NCBI RefSeq assembly: GCF_003385515.1
Contig: NZ_QNVT01000023.1
Span: forward strand, 1 to 64,000
Source of the DNA: Chryseobacterium pennae
GTDB lineage: Bacteria; Bacteroidota; Bacteroidia; Flavobacteriales; Weeksellaceae
Direction: 5' to 3'
DNA length: 64,000 nt
Shown here: positions 41,434 through 49,507 of the stretch, one piece after another
Numbering within the stretch: the stretch's first letter is position 1
How the letters are laid out: every line of letters starts with the position of its first letter
Made by a program: the position numbers and the translations under genes
The notes under the pieces: generated by a model
Database searches by the model: none
Seen by the model: only the letters and a program-made list of their open reading frames with translations
What the model was told of the DNA's origin: nothing

Positions 41434-42933
41434 TTAATTAAATAATTCTACCTCCTCTCCTTTTCCTACCGGATATTCTTCTGTGAAGCATCCAAAACAG
41501 TGGTTAGAAGATCCTAAAATTTCTTTTAAATTATCTATGCTTAAAAACTCTAAAGAATCTACTCCTAAATACTTTCTAAGTTCTTCTGTAGACATATTCG
41601 CTGAGATCAGATCATCTTTTGACGGGGTATCAATACCCAGATAACATGGAGCAATAATCGGTGGAGAAACACTCCTGAAGTGGATCTCTTTTACGCCTGC
41701 ATCTTTCAGAATCTTAACCAGTCTTTTAGAGGTCGTTCCACGAACAATAGAGTCATCAATGATTACTACCCTTTTATCTTTCATCTCTGAAATAATCGGG
41801 TTCAGCTTAAGGTTCACTACCCTTTCTCTCATCTCCTGTGTAGGAACAATGAAACTTCTTCCGATGTATCTGTTTTTAATCAAAACAGGACGGAAAGGTA
41901 TTCCTGAAGCTTTTGAGAATCCAATAGCAGCAGGAACTCCGGAATCAGGAACCCCGATGACCAAATCAGCATCTACAGGAGCCTGTTCCCAGATCTTTTC
42001 ACCGGATTTTTCTCTGATTTCATAAACATTAATGTTTTCTAAAGTAGAGTCAGGTCTTGCAAAGTAGATGTATTCAAAAGAACAGATTCTCTGTTTTCCT
42101 TTGGCTTCATCCATCATATAAGAATGAAGTTTTCCAGGCTCATTTTCATTGGTATAAATGATCTCTCCGGGAAGAATATCACGTACATACTGAGCTCCTA
42201 CAGCATCTAATGCTACAGATTCGGAAGCCACTACATAAGAATGTTCATTAATAGCTCCTAAAACTAATGGGCGAATACCATTGAAGTCTCTGAAAGCAAA
42301 GAATTTATTTCTTGTCATTCCTACTACTGAATAAGCACCTTTAATTTTCTCCATAGTAGCTTTAATAGCTCCACGAAGTCCAAGATCTAGGTTTTTCTGA
42401 ATTAACCTTAAGATCACCTCAGAATCGGAAGTCGCCCTGAAAACTACGCCTTCAGCTTCTAATTCTGTTTTTAATTCTTTCGCATTGGTAAGGTTACCGT
42501 TGTGTGCTATAGAAAGTATAATCTGGTCATATTCGTTTTTCGCGAAGAATGGCTGGAAGTTATATTTCTTTTTATCTCCTGCAGTCGTATAACGAGTGTG
42601 TCCGATTGCAGAATTTCCCATAAAAGTTTCAGGTTCCTGAATGTCTTTATAAACATCTAAAACCAGTCCTTCATCTTTCATATTGGTAATTCTACCGTCC
42701 TTTAAAACGGAAATACCACATGCTTCCTGACCTCTGTGCTGTAATGCAAAAAGCCCGAACTGTGAAAGAGAAAAAGTATCCAGGTCTTCATCTGAATAGA
42801 GTCCGAAGATCCCACATTCTTCATTAGGAGCATCTAATCTTTCCTCTTCCTGAGTTCTGAAAAGATTCCTTCCGTAAACCTGGTTTTCAAACTGTTTTAA
42901 ATATTCACTTTTATGAATGTCTAAACTTTTCAT
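41434..42933 (-). CDS. purF: Amidophosphoribosyltransferase
   Basis: 499 residues. It makes phosphoribosylamine from PRPP and glutamine, the first step of purine synthesis. The glutaminase nucleophile is Cys40 in NEECGIFGLY, implying removal of a 39-residue propeptide. The PRPP loop is VVIIDDSIVRGTTSKR. Cysteines in QRICSFEYI, IIAPCYLG and HCFGCF fit the [4Fe-4S] type like the Bacillus enzyme. It follows purC on the same strand after a 141-nt spacer. Confidence 0.95.
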   Translation of the reverse strand: MKSLDIHKSEYLKQFENQVYGRNLFRTQEEERLDAPNEECGIFGLYSDEDLDTFSLSQFGLFALQHRGQEACGISVLKDGRITNMKDEGLVLDVYKDIQEPETFMGNSAIGHTRYTTAGDKKKYNFQPFFAKNEYDQIILSIAHNGNLTNAKELKTELEAEGVVFRATSDSEVILRLIQKNLDLGLRGAIKATMEKIKGAYSVVGMTRNKFFAFRDFNGIRPLVLGAINEHSYVVASESVALDAVGAQYVRDILPGEIIYTNENEPGKLHSYMMDEAKGKQRICSFEYIYFARPDSTLENINVYEIREKSGEKIWEQAPVDADLVIGVPDSGVPAAIGFSKASGIPFRPVLIKNRYIGRSFIVPTQEMRERVVNLKLNPIISEMKDKRVVIIDDSIVRGTTSKRLVKILKDAGVKEIHFRSVSPPIIAPCYLGIDTPSKDDLISANMSTEELRKYLGVDSLEFLSIDNLKEILGSSNHCFGCFTEEYPVGKGEEVELFN

Positions 42934-42949
42934 TTCTATTTTTTCTAAT

Positions 42950-43074
42950 TGTAGATCTTAGAAGTCAGATTTCAGATCTCAGACTAAAAGCTAACTTCAA
43001 ATTTTAATTTTGTTTTAACTAACAAAGTATTTTCAGCACCAATGTCTGATATGTGAAATCTGATGTCTGAAATC
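42950..43074. repeat. Repeat-rich purC-purF spacer
   Basis: Contains several copies of a CAGATTTCAGA/TCTGAAATCT-type word in both orientations (for example GTCAGATTTCAGATCT near 42965 and AATCTGATGTCTGAAATC near 43056), giving a loose hairpin. It looks like a degenerate intergenic repeat. Confidence 0.45.
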
Positions 43075-43797
43075 TTATTTCTGTAAAAGATTTTTAAGAC
43101 GGTTGTAAATTTCTACATAAGCCTCAGTAACTTCTCCTAAATCTCTTCTGAATCTATCTTTATCTAATTTCTTCATCGTATCCTTATCCCAAAGTCTGCA
43201 TGTATCAGGAGAAATCTCGTCTGCAAGGATGATCTCGCCATCTGAAGTTTTTCCTAATTCGATTTTGAAGTCTACAAGGATGATGTTCATCTTATCGAAC
43301 AGATCGATAAGGATCTCATTAATGTCTGATGTTAATTCATACATTTCATCAAGTTCCTCATAAGTAGCAGCTCCTAAAAATACGGCATGGTGATCGTTGA
43401 TAAGCGGATCTCCCAATTCGTCTTTTTTATAGCAGATATCAAAGATTGTTACCGGAGACTTGATTCCTTCCTCTACTCCTAATCTTTGTGCCATACTTCC
43501 TGCAGAGTAGTTTCTTACCACCATTTCCAAAGGAATAATGGATACTTTTTTTACCAACTGCTCTCTTTCGTCCAATTGTTTGATGAAATGAGTTTTGATT
43601 CCTTTTTCATTTAAATATTCAAAAATAAGGGTTGTGATCGCGTTGTTCATCTCTCCTTTCAGGTCAACCTGGCCTTTCTTTTGAGCGTTAAATGCTGTAG
43701 CATCGTCTTTGAAACGTACTACTACTTCATCAGGATTATCGGTAGCAAATACCTGTTTTGCTTTCCCCTCGTACAACATTTCTTTCTTTTGACTCAT
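43075..43797 (-). CDS. purC: Phosphoribosylaminoimidazole-succinocarboxamide synthase (SAICAR synthase)
   Basis: 240 residues, the normal bacterial length. LYEGKAKQVF at the start, FKDDATAFNAQKKG, IPLEMVVRNYSAGSMAQRLG and LVDFKIELGKTSDGEIILADE with SPDTCRLWD are the conserved ATP and CAIR sites. It ligates aspartate to CAIR in purine synthesis. It lies 36 nt after the DUF3307 gene on the same strand and may be cotranscribed with it. Confidence 0.96.
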   Translation of the reverse strand: MSQKKEMLYEGKAKQVFATDNPDEVVVRFKDDATAFNAQKKGQVDLKGEMNNAITTLIFEYLNEKGIKTHFIKQLDEREQLVKKVSIIPLEMVVRNYSAGSMAQRLGVEEGIKSPVTIFDICYKKDELGDPLINDHHAVFLGAATYEELDEMYELTSDINEILIDLFDKMNIILVDFKIELGKTSDGEIILADEISPDTCRLWDKDTMKKLDKDRFRRDLGEVTEAYVEIYNRLKNLLQK

Positions 43798-43833
43798 AAT
43801 TTTACTTTCTAAATTGTAGTTAGATTTATTGAT

Positions 43834-44529
43834 TTATTTTATTATAATTCCTGTTAAGACCGCCAGTCCAAAACTTAACAATGTACCAATTAATACATAT
43901 TCCGTAAGCTTTCTCTGTTTTGCCTGTGCAAGGTCGCTAAACCTGAATACAGATTTGGCAGCCACCATGAAACCTACCCCTTCCCAGTGATTCACCATAA
44001 TAAAAGTGAATACCAGCAGACGTTCTAAAATTCCGATATATTTTCCGGCACTTGTTAAAGATTCGGTTTGAATAGTGTTGGGTCCATCCGGAGCGGGTGT
44101 CCAGGATGACAATAGTATTTTGATAAAGATGGAAGCCGGTGTTGTAAGAAACAAGGCTGCCATAAGTATTTTTAAAAACTCCTGATTCTGTAAAAAACTG
44201 AAGTTAAATTCACCAAAATAAAAGGACACCCCTGCAATCACTAAAACATGAAGCAGTTGATCTATGAAAAACCATCTTTTTTTCGTTTTTGCCTTCTGGA
44301 AACTAAGCTTAGCAGCATCAATAATGAAGTGCGTAATGCCAATTAATACAGCAACCCACCAAAGTTGAAGATCCCAAAGAAAAATAAGACTTAAAGCGAT
44401 ATGAATCAGAATATGAAAGTATAAAAACTTACTTTTCAGTTTATTGTTCTCCTTATCAGCAACCCATGAATTTGGCTGAAGTATAAAATCTCCGAGTAGA
44501 TGTGCCAATATGAGTTTGATAAAGATCAT
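43834..44529 (-). CDS. DUF3307 membrane protein
   Basis: 231 residues with several hydrophobic segments (about 1-20, 35-55, 58-75, 90-115, 135-155, 210-230), so an inner-membrane protein. The start LILAHLLGDFILQPNSWV and the HFIIDAAKL box are the DUF3307 signature with conserved His and Asp residues. Function unknown. It begins 2 nt after the stop of the SatD gene, so the two form a unit. Confidence 0.85.
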   Translation of the reverse strand: MIFIKLILAHLLGDFILQPNSWVADKENNKLKSKFLYFHILIHIALSLIFLWDLQLWWVAVLIGITHFIIDAAKLSFQKAKTKKRWFFIDQLLHVLVIAGVSFYFGEFNFSFLQNQEFLKILMAALFLTTPASIFIKILLSSWTPAPDGPNTIQTESLTSAGKYIGILERLLVFTFIMVNHWEGVGFMVAAKSVFRFSDLAQAKQRKLTEYVLIGTLLSFGLAVLTGIIIK

Positions 44530-44531
44530 GC

Positions 44532-45137
44532 TTATAGTTCTGATATTTTCTTTCTGAAATACTGATTGGTTTCCACGATGAGCTCATAGTTGGCTCGTTT
44601 CAGTCTCTGGCTTATAGAAGACTGTGAAATAGCAAATCTTTTGGCAAGATCCTCCTGGGTAATATCCTGATTCATGATCATTTCATGAATAATCTCTGAA
44701 GTAGCCATAGTCCAGTTATCAAAATCCTTAGATGACCATTTCAATAAAATATTAAGATCCCTGTCTACAGAATCGTTTGAAGTTTTAATTGCTACGGTGT
44801 GCCCATCACTCTTCAAATCGTCCAGAAGTCTCCCGGAATTCACATAAGCAGTACCATTAGATTCAGTGATCTTTTCAGAAGAAAAACTTTCTTCACCAAT
44901 ACCTATGGCCATTCTTACATCCAGGTTTTCCTGACTTTTAATAAGGGATTTTATGGCTAGAAAACGCCAGAAAACAGAGTCAATACTGCATTTAAACTGA
45001 AATTCATCTCCCCTGTAGATTTCCCATGTATAAGGAGCACTTCCCCAGGTTTCGAGAAGATTTTTAAGCTTGGTAATCCAAACTTCAGTGTCTGCATGCT
45101 GTGAATTTATAATATCACCAGTAATGACCGCTATCAT
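44532..45137 (-). CDS. SatD family protein: cyclase-like domain plus HTH
   Basis: 201 residues. The N-terminal ~140 have VITGDIINSQ (Asp8), YRGDEFQ (Asp44) and VRMAIGIGE with NGTAYVNSGRLLD, an order reminiscent of class III nucleotide cyclase/GGDEF folds, where two aspartates about 40 apart bind metal. The C-terminal part (about 155-195) is a helix-turn-helix: ITQEDLAKRFAISQSSISQR. I recall the SatD name from a streptococcal acid-tolerance operon; a biochemical function is not established to my knowledge. It is the first gene of a run SatD-DUF3307-purC-purF, with two perfect inverted repeats over its promoter. Confidence 0.8.
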   Translation of the reverse strand: MIAVITGDIINSQHADTEVWITKLKNLLETWGSAPYTWEIYRGDEFQFKCSIDSVFWRFLAIKSLIKSQENLDVRMAIGIGEESFSSEKITESNGTAYVNSGRLLDDLKSDGHTVAIKTSNDSVDRDLNILLKWSSKDFDNWTMATSEIIHEMIMNQDITQEDLAKRFAISQSSISQRLKRANYELIVETNQYFRKKISEL

Positions 45138-45141
45138 ACTG

Positions 45142-45149
45142 CAAATATA
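45142..45149 (-). promoter_or_regulatory. -7 box TATATTTG for SatD gene
   Basis: Exact TAnnTTTG match on the minus strand, only 4 nt before the ATG, which implies a leaderless or nearly leaderless transcript. It overlaps the first SatD operator. Confidence 0.5.
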
Positions 45150-45194
45150 AGCATAATTACTTATAAATAAAAAATATAAGCAGAAACACTTATA
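45146..45194. promoter_or_regulatory. Two perfect TATAAG-N8-CTTATA operators before SatD gene
   Basis: Site 1 is 45146-45165 (spacer CATAATTA) and site 2 is 45175-45194 (spacer CAGAAACA), centres 29 nt apart. A half-site CTTATA lies at 45218-45223. Site 1 overlaps the -7 box, so binding should repress. The SatD HTH is the obvious candidate to bind. Confidence 0.6.
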
Positions 45195-45358
45195 GATATT
45201 GATTATTAGTGAATATGCTTATATCGATTATATAGTAACCGTAAGGTTTTTAAGGATTTAGATGAATTTTAAAATTACAAAAAAGTAAAATAAAATGAAA
45301 GGTTTTCATGATGAGCGGAATATTAACTCAACTTTTTTTATATTTTTTTATTCGAGAA

Positions 45359-45443
45359 GCTGCTTCCTGCTATCCGCTCATACTCCTCGCGCCCGGCTTT
45401 TCCTGCCGTATGCTGTGGGGTAACCGCTACTATCAGGGCTAAA
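45359..45443. repeat. Dispersed GC-rich intergenic repeat
   Basis: GC-rich against its surroundings, with GCTTCCTGCTATCCGCT at the left and CGCTACTATCAGGGCT at the right end, a form I recall from many Chryseobacterium spacers. No coding frame. Confidence 0.5.
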
Positions 45444-45444
45444 T

Positions 45445-45477
45445 AACCTTGTCAGGGTTTCAAACCCCGGCAAGGTT
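45445..45477. repeat. Large hairpin AACCTTG...CAAGGTT
   Basis: AACCTTGTCAGGGTTT (45445-45460) pairs with AAACCCCGGCAAGGTT (45462-45477), two wobbles. It lies next to the GC-rich repeat and may be part of the same element; it could also terminate transcripts. Confidence 0.6.
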
Positions 45478-45533
45478 AAATTATCTCTAAAAAATAAAAC
45501 CTGTTAGGTTGGTATGAAGTATATACTCTTGCT

Positions 45534-47454
45534 CTATTTCTTAATAAACTGCTGGGTGTGATCATCCAGTCTTAAAATATAGGTTCCTGTAGGAATTCCT
45601 TGTACAGAAATATCTTTCTTGTTTCTGAACGGATCTTTCTCTGTGAGAATCACTTTTCCTGAAAAATCAATGATCTGAGCTGTTTTTATTTTTTCAATTT
45701 CCCCGTTTACAAAAAGGCGATCATATACTGGGTTTGGATATATTCCTAATTTTTTATCTTTGGATGCAATAAGTTCTGTTGTGGACAGTGTTCCAAGGTT
45801 TTGACAGTAATTGGATGGATAAGAGTCCCATTCTCCGATACTAAAATGTACTATTGGGCTGATTGACTGAGCTCTTTCTATATAATGAAACATTACCGTT
45901 GTTGTTGGATACGTATTTTGTACCAATCGCGTCTACAGTAATTGTTTTATTATAAGCGAGTTCTACATAACTTTCGCCTTTGAAAGTCATGGGATCAGAA
46001 GCCGTGACAAATTTAGCCTGATTATTAGAATAACACGATAAAGTAGCTTTGGGATTCAGGATTACAAAAATTTCATTATTGCCTATTTTACCTTCCAATT
46101 CATAAGTATCTGCATTATAAATAGCTCCTGAAACATTATTCTTAAGCTGAATATTAACCCTATAATTATTTAAATTAACTTCATGCCCCGTCTTATTTAC
46201 AATTTCCAATGCATTATTCTTAATAGTATTGGTTATATTATTGGTTCCTGAGATATACTTTGTGATCATAAGATCAGCAGCATATGAGTCTGAAGCAATA
46301 GTGGCAGCTGTAACAGCATTACTGAACGGAGACTCCAGATATCCTTTATCAAAAGCCTTTACTGTAAATGTATAGGTCGTAGACGGGTTCAGGTGATCTA
46401 TAGTTATAGAAGTTCCTTTGGTAACGGCAACAGGGGTTACTGAGTCATTCATATACACCCTGTATCCTAAAATATCTGTATCAGGTGATGCAGCCCAATT
46501 CAGGTTGACAAAATAAGCATTTTGTTGCGTTGAAACCAGAGATCCGGGAGCTGCAGGAGCAATATTATCCGGGGTTTCAGACCAGATCATGCCAATCCAT
46601 TCGGGATGGTCAATGAACGGATTTCTATTTTTCTGTATGGTATATATTGCATTATTTCTATCGATTTCTCTCTGTGAAACAGGATCCATTGCACTCCATT
46701 GCTTAAGCATAGCAACATAAGGAATATCAATTGCTCTTTCTTCTGTCCCGTCAAGCGGGCATTGATCTGTAGCGGGTGTTATTGTTGCAGATGTGCTGTA
46801 TGCCGTATTAAACGAGCCTAATTTACCTTCATATCTCACAGCGAAATACAGTAAAGTTCTCGCAACATCTCCTTTGAATTCATCAATAGGCTCGTACACC
46901 CTTCCTGCATAAGGATAATTAGGAATTGCAGCCTTGGATATCTTCGAAGTGTTGGTGAAAGTATAATAATTAGTAGTACCTGCTATTCCATAAGGATAGT
47001 TATTTCTTAGCTGATTGATTCTGGCGTCTGCCGGAACAATAAAATTCAGATCAGAATACATGGGATAATCACTAATCTTAGAGCTTGTGCTGAATGTACT
47101 TTGAGGCATCATGTGCTCTCTGTTATACCCCATTCCTTCAGCACTTGCACCTGAAACCAATTGATCTATTTTGTATTCATAAGCATCTTGTCCTGATGGG
47201 ATTTCGGAATAGATATCCAGAAGATATTCCGTATTAGAAGCATTATGATCATAATATTTATCTAGATCCGTCTGGCTGTAAAGTCCAGGAAGATCATCAT
47301 AATGCCAATTGACAGTTTTTTCTGAAATAATATCATGAAGTTTAGATTTCAGGGCATAACCAGTTAATCCGGCTGTACCATTATAATATCCGGCAGGAGC
47401 CTGCGCAGAAATATAAGAAGAAATCAAAATAATAGGAAGTAGAATTTTTTTCAT
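45534..47454 (-). pseudogene. Secreted endonuclease I-type nuclease with FN3 domain; T9SS tail split off by +1 frameshift
   Basis: The first frame (45841-47454) gives 537 residues: signal peptide (MKKILLPIILISSYISAQ), an endonuclease I domain with NREHMMPQSTF (111-121), an FN3 domain at about 300-388 and a lamin-tail-like beta domain at about 393-530. It stops at TAG 45843-45841. The following frame (to 45534) encodes SIGEWDSYPSNYC and a T9SS type A sorting domain (LGIYPNPVYDRLFV to the end). Dropping one T from the TTTT at 45843-45846 fuses them into about 639 residues. It could be a decayed gene, an assembly error, phase variation or a +1 programmed shift (TTT-TAG-T). Confidence 0.85.
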
Positions 47455-47619
47455 GCCTTAAAAATTGGGAGGCTAAATTAGTAAAATAAAATACGCAAAA
47501 GTTTGAATATTTTATTAAGAAAACATTAAATATTGAAATATAAAAAATTGGAAATTAAAATATTGGGTACGATCCTATTATGGATGTAATAATTTTTTTT
47601 AGCATTCCGTCAATTTGGT

Positions 47620-47627
47620 TATCTTTG
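47620..47627 (+). promoter_or_regulatory. -7 box TATCTTTG for acyl-CoA dehydrogenase
   Basis: Exact TAnnTTTG match 20 nt before the ATG. Confidence 0.6.
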
Positions 47628-47646
47628 GGAACTAACTATTATCAAT

Positions 47647-48786
47647 ATGAATACAGAGACAATTGACAACATCAAAATGATAGCGGAGACAGCTAGAGAA
47701 TTTGCAGAGAAGAATATCCGACCGAATATTATGGAGTGGGATGAAAGCCAGACTTTTCCAAAAGATTTATTTCACCAACTGGGAGAAATGGGTTTTATGG
47801 GAATCGTAGTTCCTGAGCAGTACGGAGGTTCCGGTTTAGGTTATCACGAATATGTTACTATCCTGGATGAAATTTCTCAGGTAGACCCGTCTATTGGCCT
47901 TTCTGTAGCCGCGCACAACTCTCTTTGTACAAATCATATTTATGAGTTTGGAAATGAAGAACAGAGACATAAATGGCTTCCTCAGTTGGCTTCCGGAAAA
48001 GTAATCGGAGCTTGGGGGTTAACGGAGCACAACACCGGTTCAGATTCAGGAGGTATGTCTACCACTGCCGTGAAAGATGGTGATGAATGGATCATCAGCG
48101 GAGCTAAAAACTTTATCACCCATGCTATTTCAGGAGATATTGCGGTAGTAATGACCAGAACAGGTGAAATAGGAGCTAAAAATAACTCTACGGCTTTTGT
48201 TTTAGAAAAAGGAATGCCTGGATTTACTTCAGGAAAAAAAGAAAATAAATTAGGAATGCGTGCTTCTGAAACGGCAGAATTAATTTTTGATAATGTACGC
48301 GTACCAGATTCTCACCGTTTAGGTGAAGTAGGTGAAGGTTTCAAGCAAGCTATGAAAATCCTTGACGGAGGTAGAATTTCTATCGCTGCATTAAGTTTAG
48401 GTACTGCAAGAGGAGCTTACAAAGCGGCTTTAAAATATGCTAAAGAAAGACACCAATTCGGAAAATCAATCTCTGAATTCCAGGCAATCAACTTTATGCT
48501 GGCTGATATGGCTACAGAAATTGATGCTTCAGAACTTTTGATTCAAAGAGCAGCAACATTGAAAAATGCGAAACAAAAAATGACAAAAGAAGGAGCAATG
48601 GCAAAATTATATGCTTCTGAAGCTTGTGTAAGAATTTCCAACAATGCTGTTCAGATCTTCGGAGGTTACGGATATACAAAAGACTTCCCAGCTGAGAAAT
48701 TCTACAGAGATTCTAAGCTTTGCACTATTGGTGAAGGAACTTCTGAGATCCAGAGACTGGTGATCGGAAGAGATATTACAAAATAA
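47647..48786 (+). CDS. Acyl-CoA dehydrogenase
   Basis: 379 residues, the standard length. WGLTEHNTGSDSGGMSTTA is the FAD/substrate signature, and QIFGGYGYTKDFPAEKFYRD with IGEGTSEIQRLVIGR at the C-terminus includes the catalytic glutamate of the short/medium-chain group. It oxidises acyl-CoA to enoyl-CoA in fatty acid or branched amino acid breakdown. The DinB gene follows after 19 nt. Confidence 0.93.
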   Translation: MNTETIDNIKMIAETAREFAEKNIRPNIMEWDESQTFPKDLFHQLGEMGFMGIVVPEQYGGSGLGYHEYVTILDEISQVDPSIGLSVAAHNSLCTNHIYEFGNEEQRHKWLPQLASGKVIGAWGLTEHNTGSDSGGMSTTAVKDGDEWIISGAKNFITHAISGDIAVVMTRTGEIGAKNNSTAFVLEKGMPGFTSGKKENKLGMRASETAELIFDNVRVPDSHRLGEVGEGFKQAMKILDGGRISIAALSLGTARGAYKAALKYAKERHQFGKSISEFQAINFMLADMATEIDASELLIQRAATLKNAKQKMTKEGAMAKLYASEACVRISNNAVQIFGGYGYTKDFPAEKFYRDSKLCTIGEGTSEIQRLVIGRDITK

Positions 48787-48805
48787 TTTTAATCTCTTCA
48801 TACAA

Positions 48806-49303
48806 ATGATCAAACAGGCACTTTTAGGTGAATTTCTGCATGAAGCGGAAAACACCAGAAAAATTTTAAAAGCAATCCCTGACAGCGCTTTAGACTGGAA
48901 ACCGTCTGAAAAAAACTGGACTACCGGTCAGCTAGCCTCTCATATTGCAGAAGTTTACAACTGGTACGACCCTACCTTTAACCAGGATGTTTTTGACATG
49001 GGTAACTATCAGTACGATAAAGGTGATATTTCCAAAGCTGAAAATATTGTAGCGAAATTTGAAGAAAATGTAGCTAGAGCACAGAAAGTCCTGGAAGATT
49101 CCGATGAAAGCACTTATTTCAACGAATGGAAGATGGAAATGAATGGGAATGCTATATTCCCTGCTTCTCCAAGAATCCAGGTTGTAAGAGGTTTTCTTTA
49201 CAATCATTTGTACCATCACAGAGGTGAGCTGGTTGTTTATTTAAGATCAACCGGAAATAAAGTTCCCGGTCTTTACGGCCCTACTGCTGATGATAAAATG
49301 TAA
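48806..49303 (+). CDS. DinB family protein
   Basis: 165 residues of the DinB/YfiT four-helix fold. TGQLASHIAEVYNWY gives the first metal histidine and FLYNHLYHHRGELVVYLR the later ones. It is 19 nt downstream of the acyl-CoA dehydrogenase and probably cotranscribed. In this superfamily some members are thiol S-transferases; the substrate of this one is unknown. A perfect hairpin follows at 49329. Confidence 0.87.
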   Translation: MIKQALLGEFLHEAENTRKILKAIPDSALDWKPSEKNWTTGQLASHIAEVYNWYDPTFNQDVFDMGNYQYDKGDISKAENIVAKFEENVARAQKVLEDSDESTYFNEWKMEMNGNAIFPASPRIQVVRGFLYNHLYHHRGELVVYLRSTGNKVPGLYGPTADDKM

Positions 49304-49328
49304 CTAAAAATTATTTTAATTGATAATG

Positions 49329-49361
49329 AATGACATGCGTAAATTACGCATGTCATTTTTT
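49329..49361 (+). terminator. Terminator after DinB gene
   Basis: AATGACATGCGTAA (49329-49342) mirrors TTACGCATGTCATT (49344-49357), followed by Ts. Confidence 0.85.
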
Positions 49362-49507
49362 CATTTTGGGACATTGTCATTTTAAGGATATTCAATGTAT
49401 TACATAATATGTTAAATGAACAGTCAAAAAAATTCTTAAAAATTTTTGTTTTTCGTAATATAATTTTTATTAATTTCGATTTACCATAATAAAAACAAAT
49501 ATTTAAT

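Noticed and set aside
42934..43074. Purine riboswitch before purF
   Set aside because: The spacer is made of repeated CAGATTTCAGA words and shows no conserved aptamer core that I can recognise.
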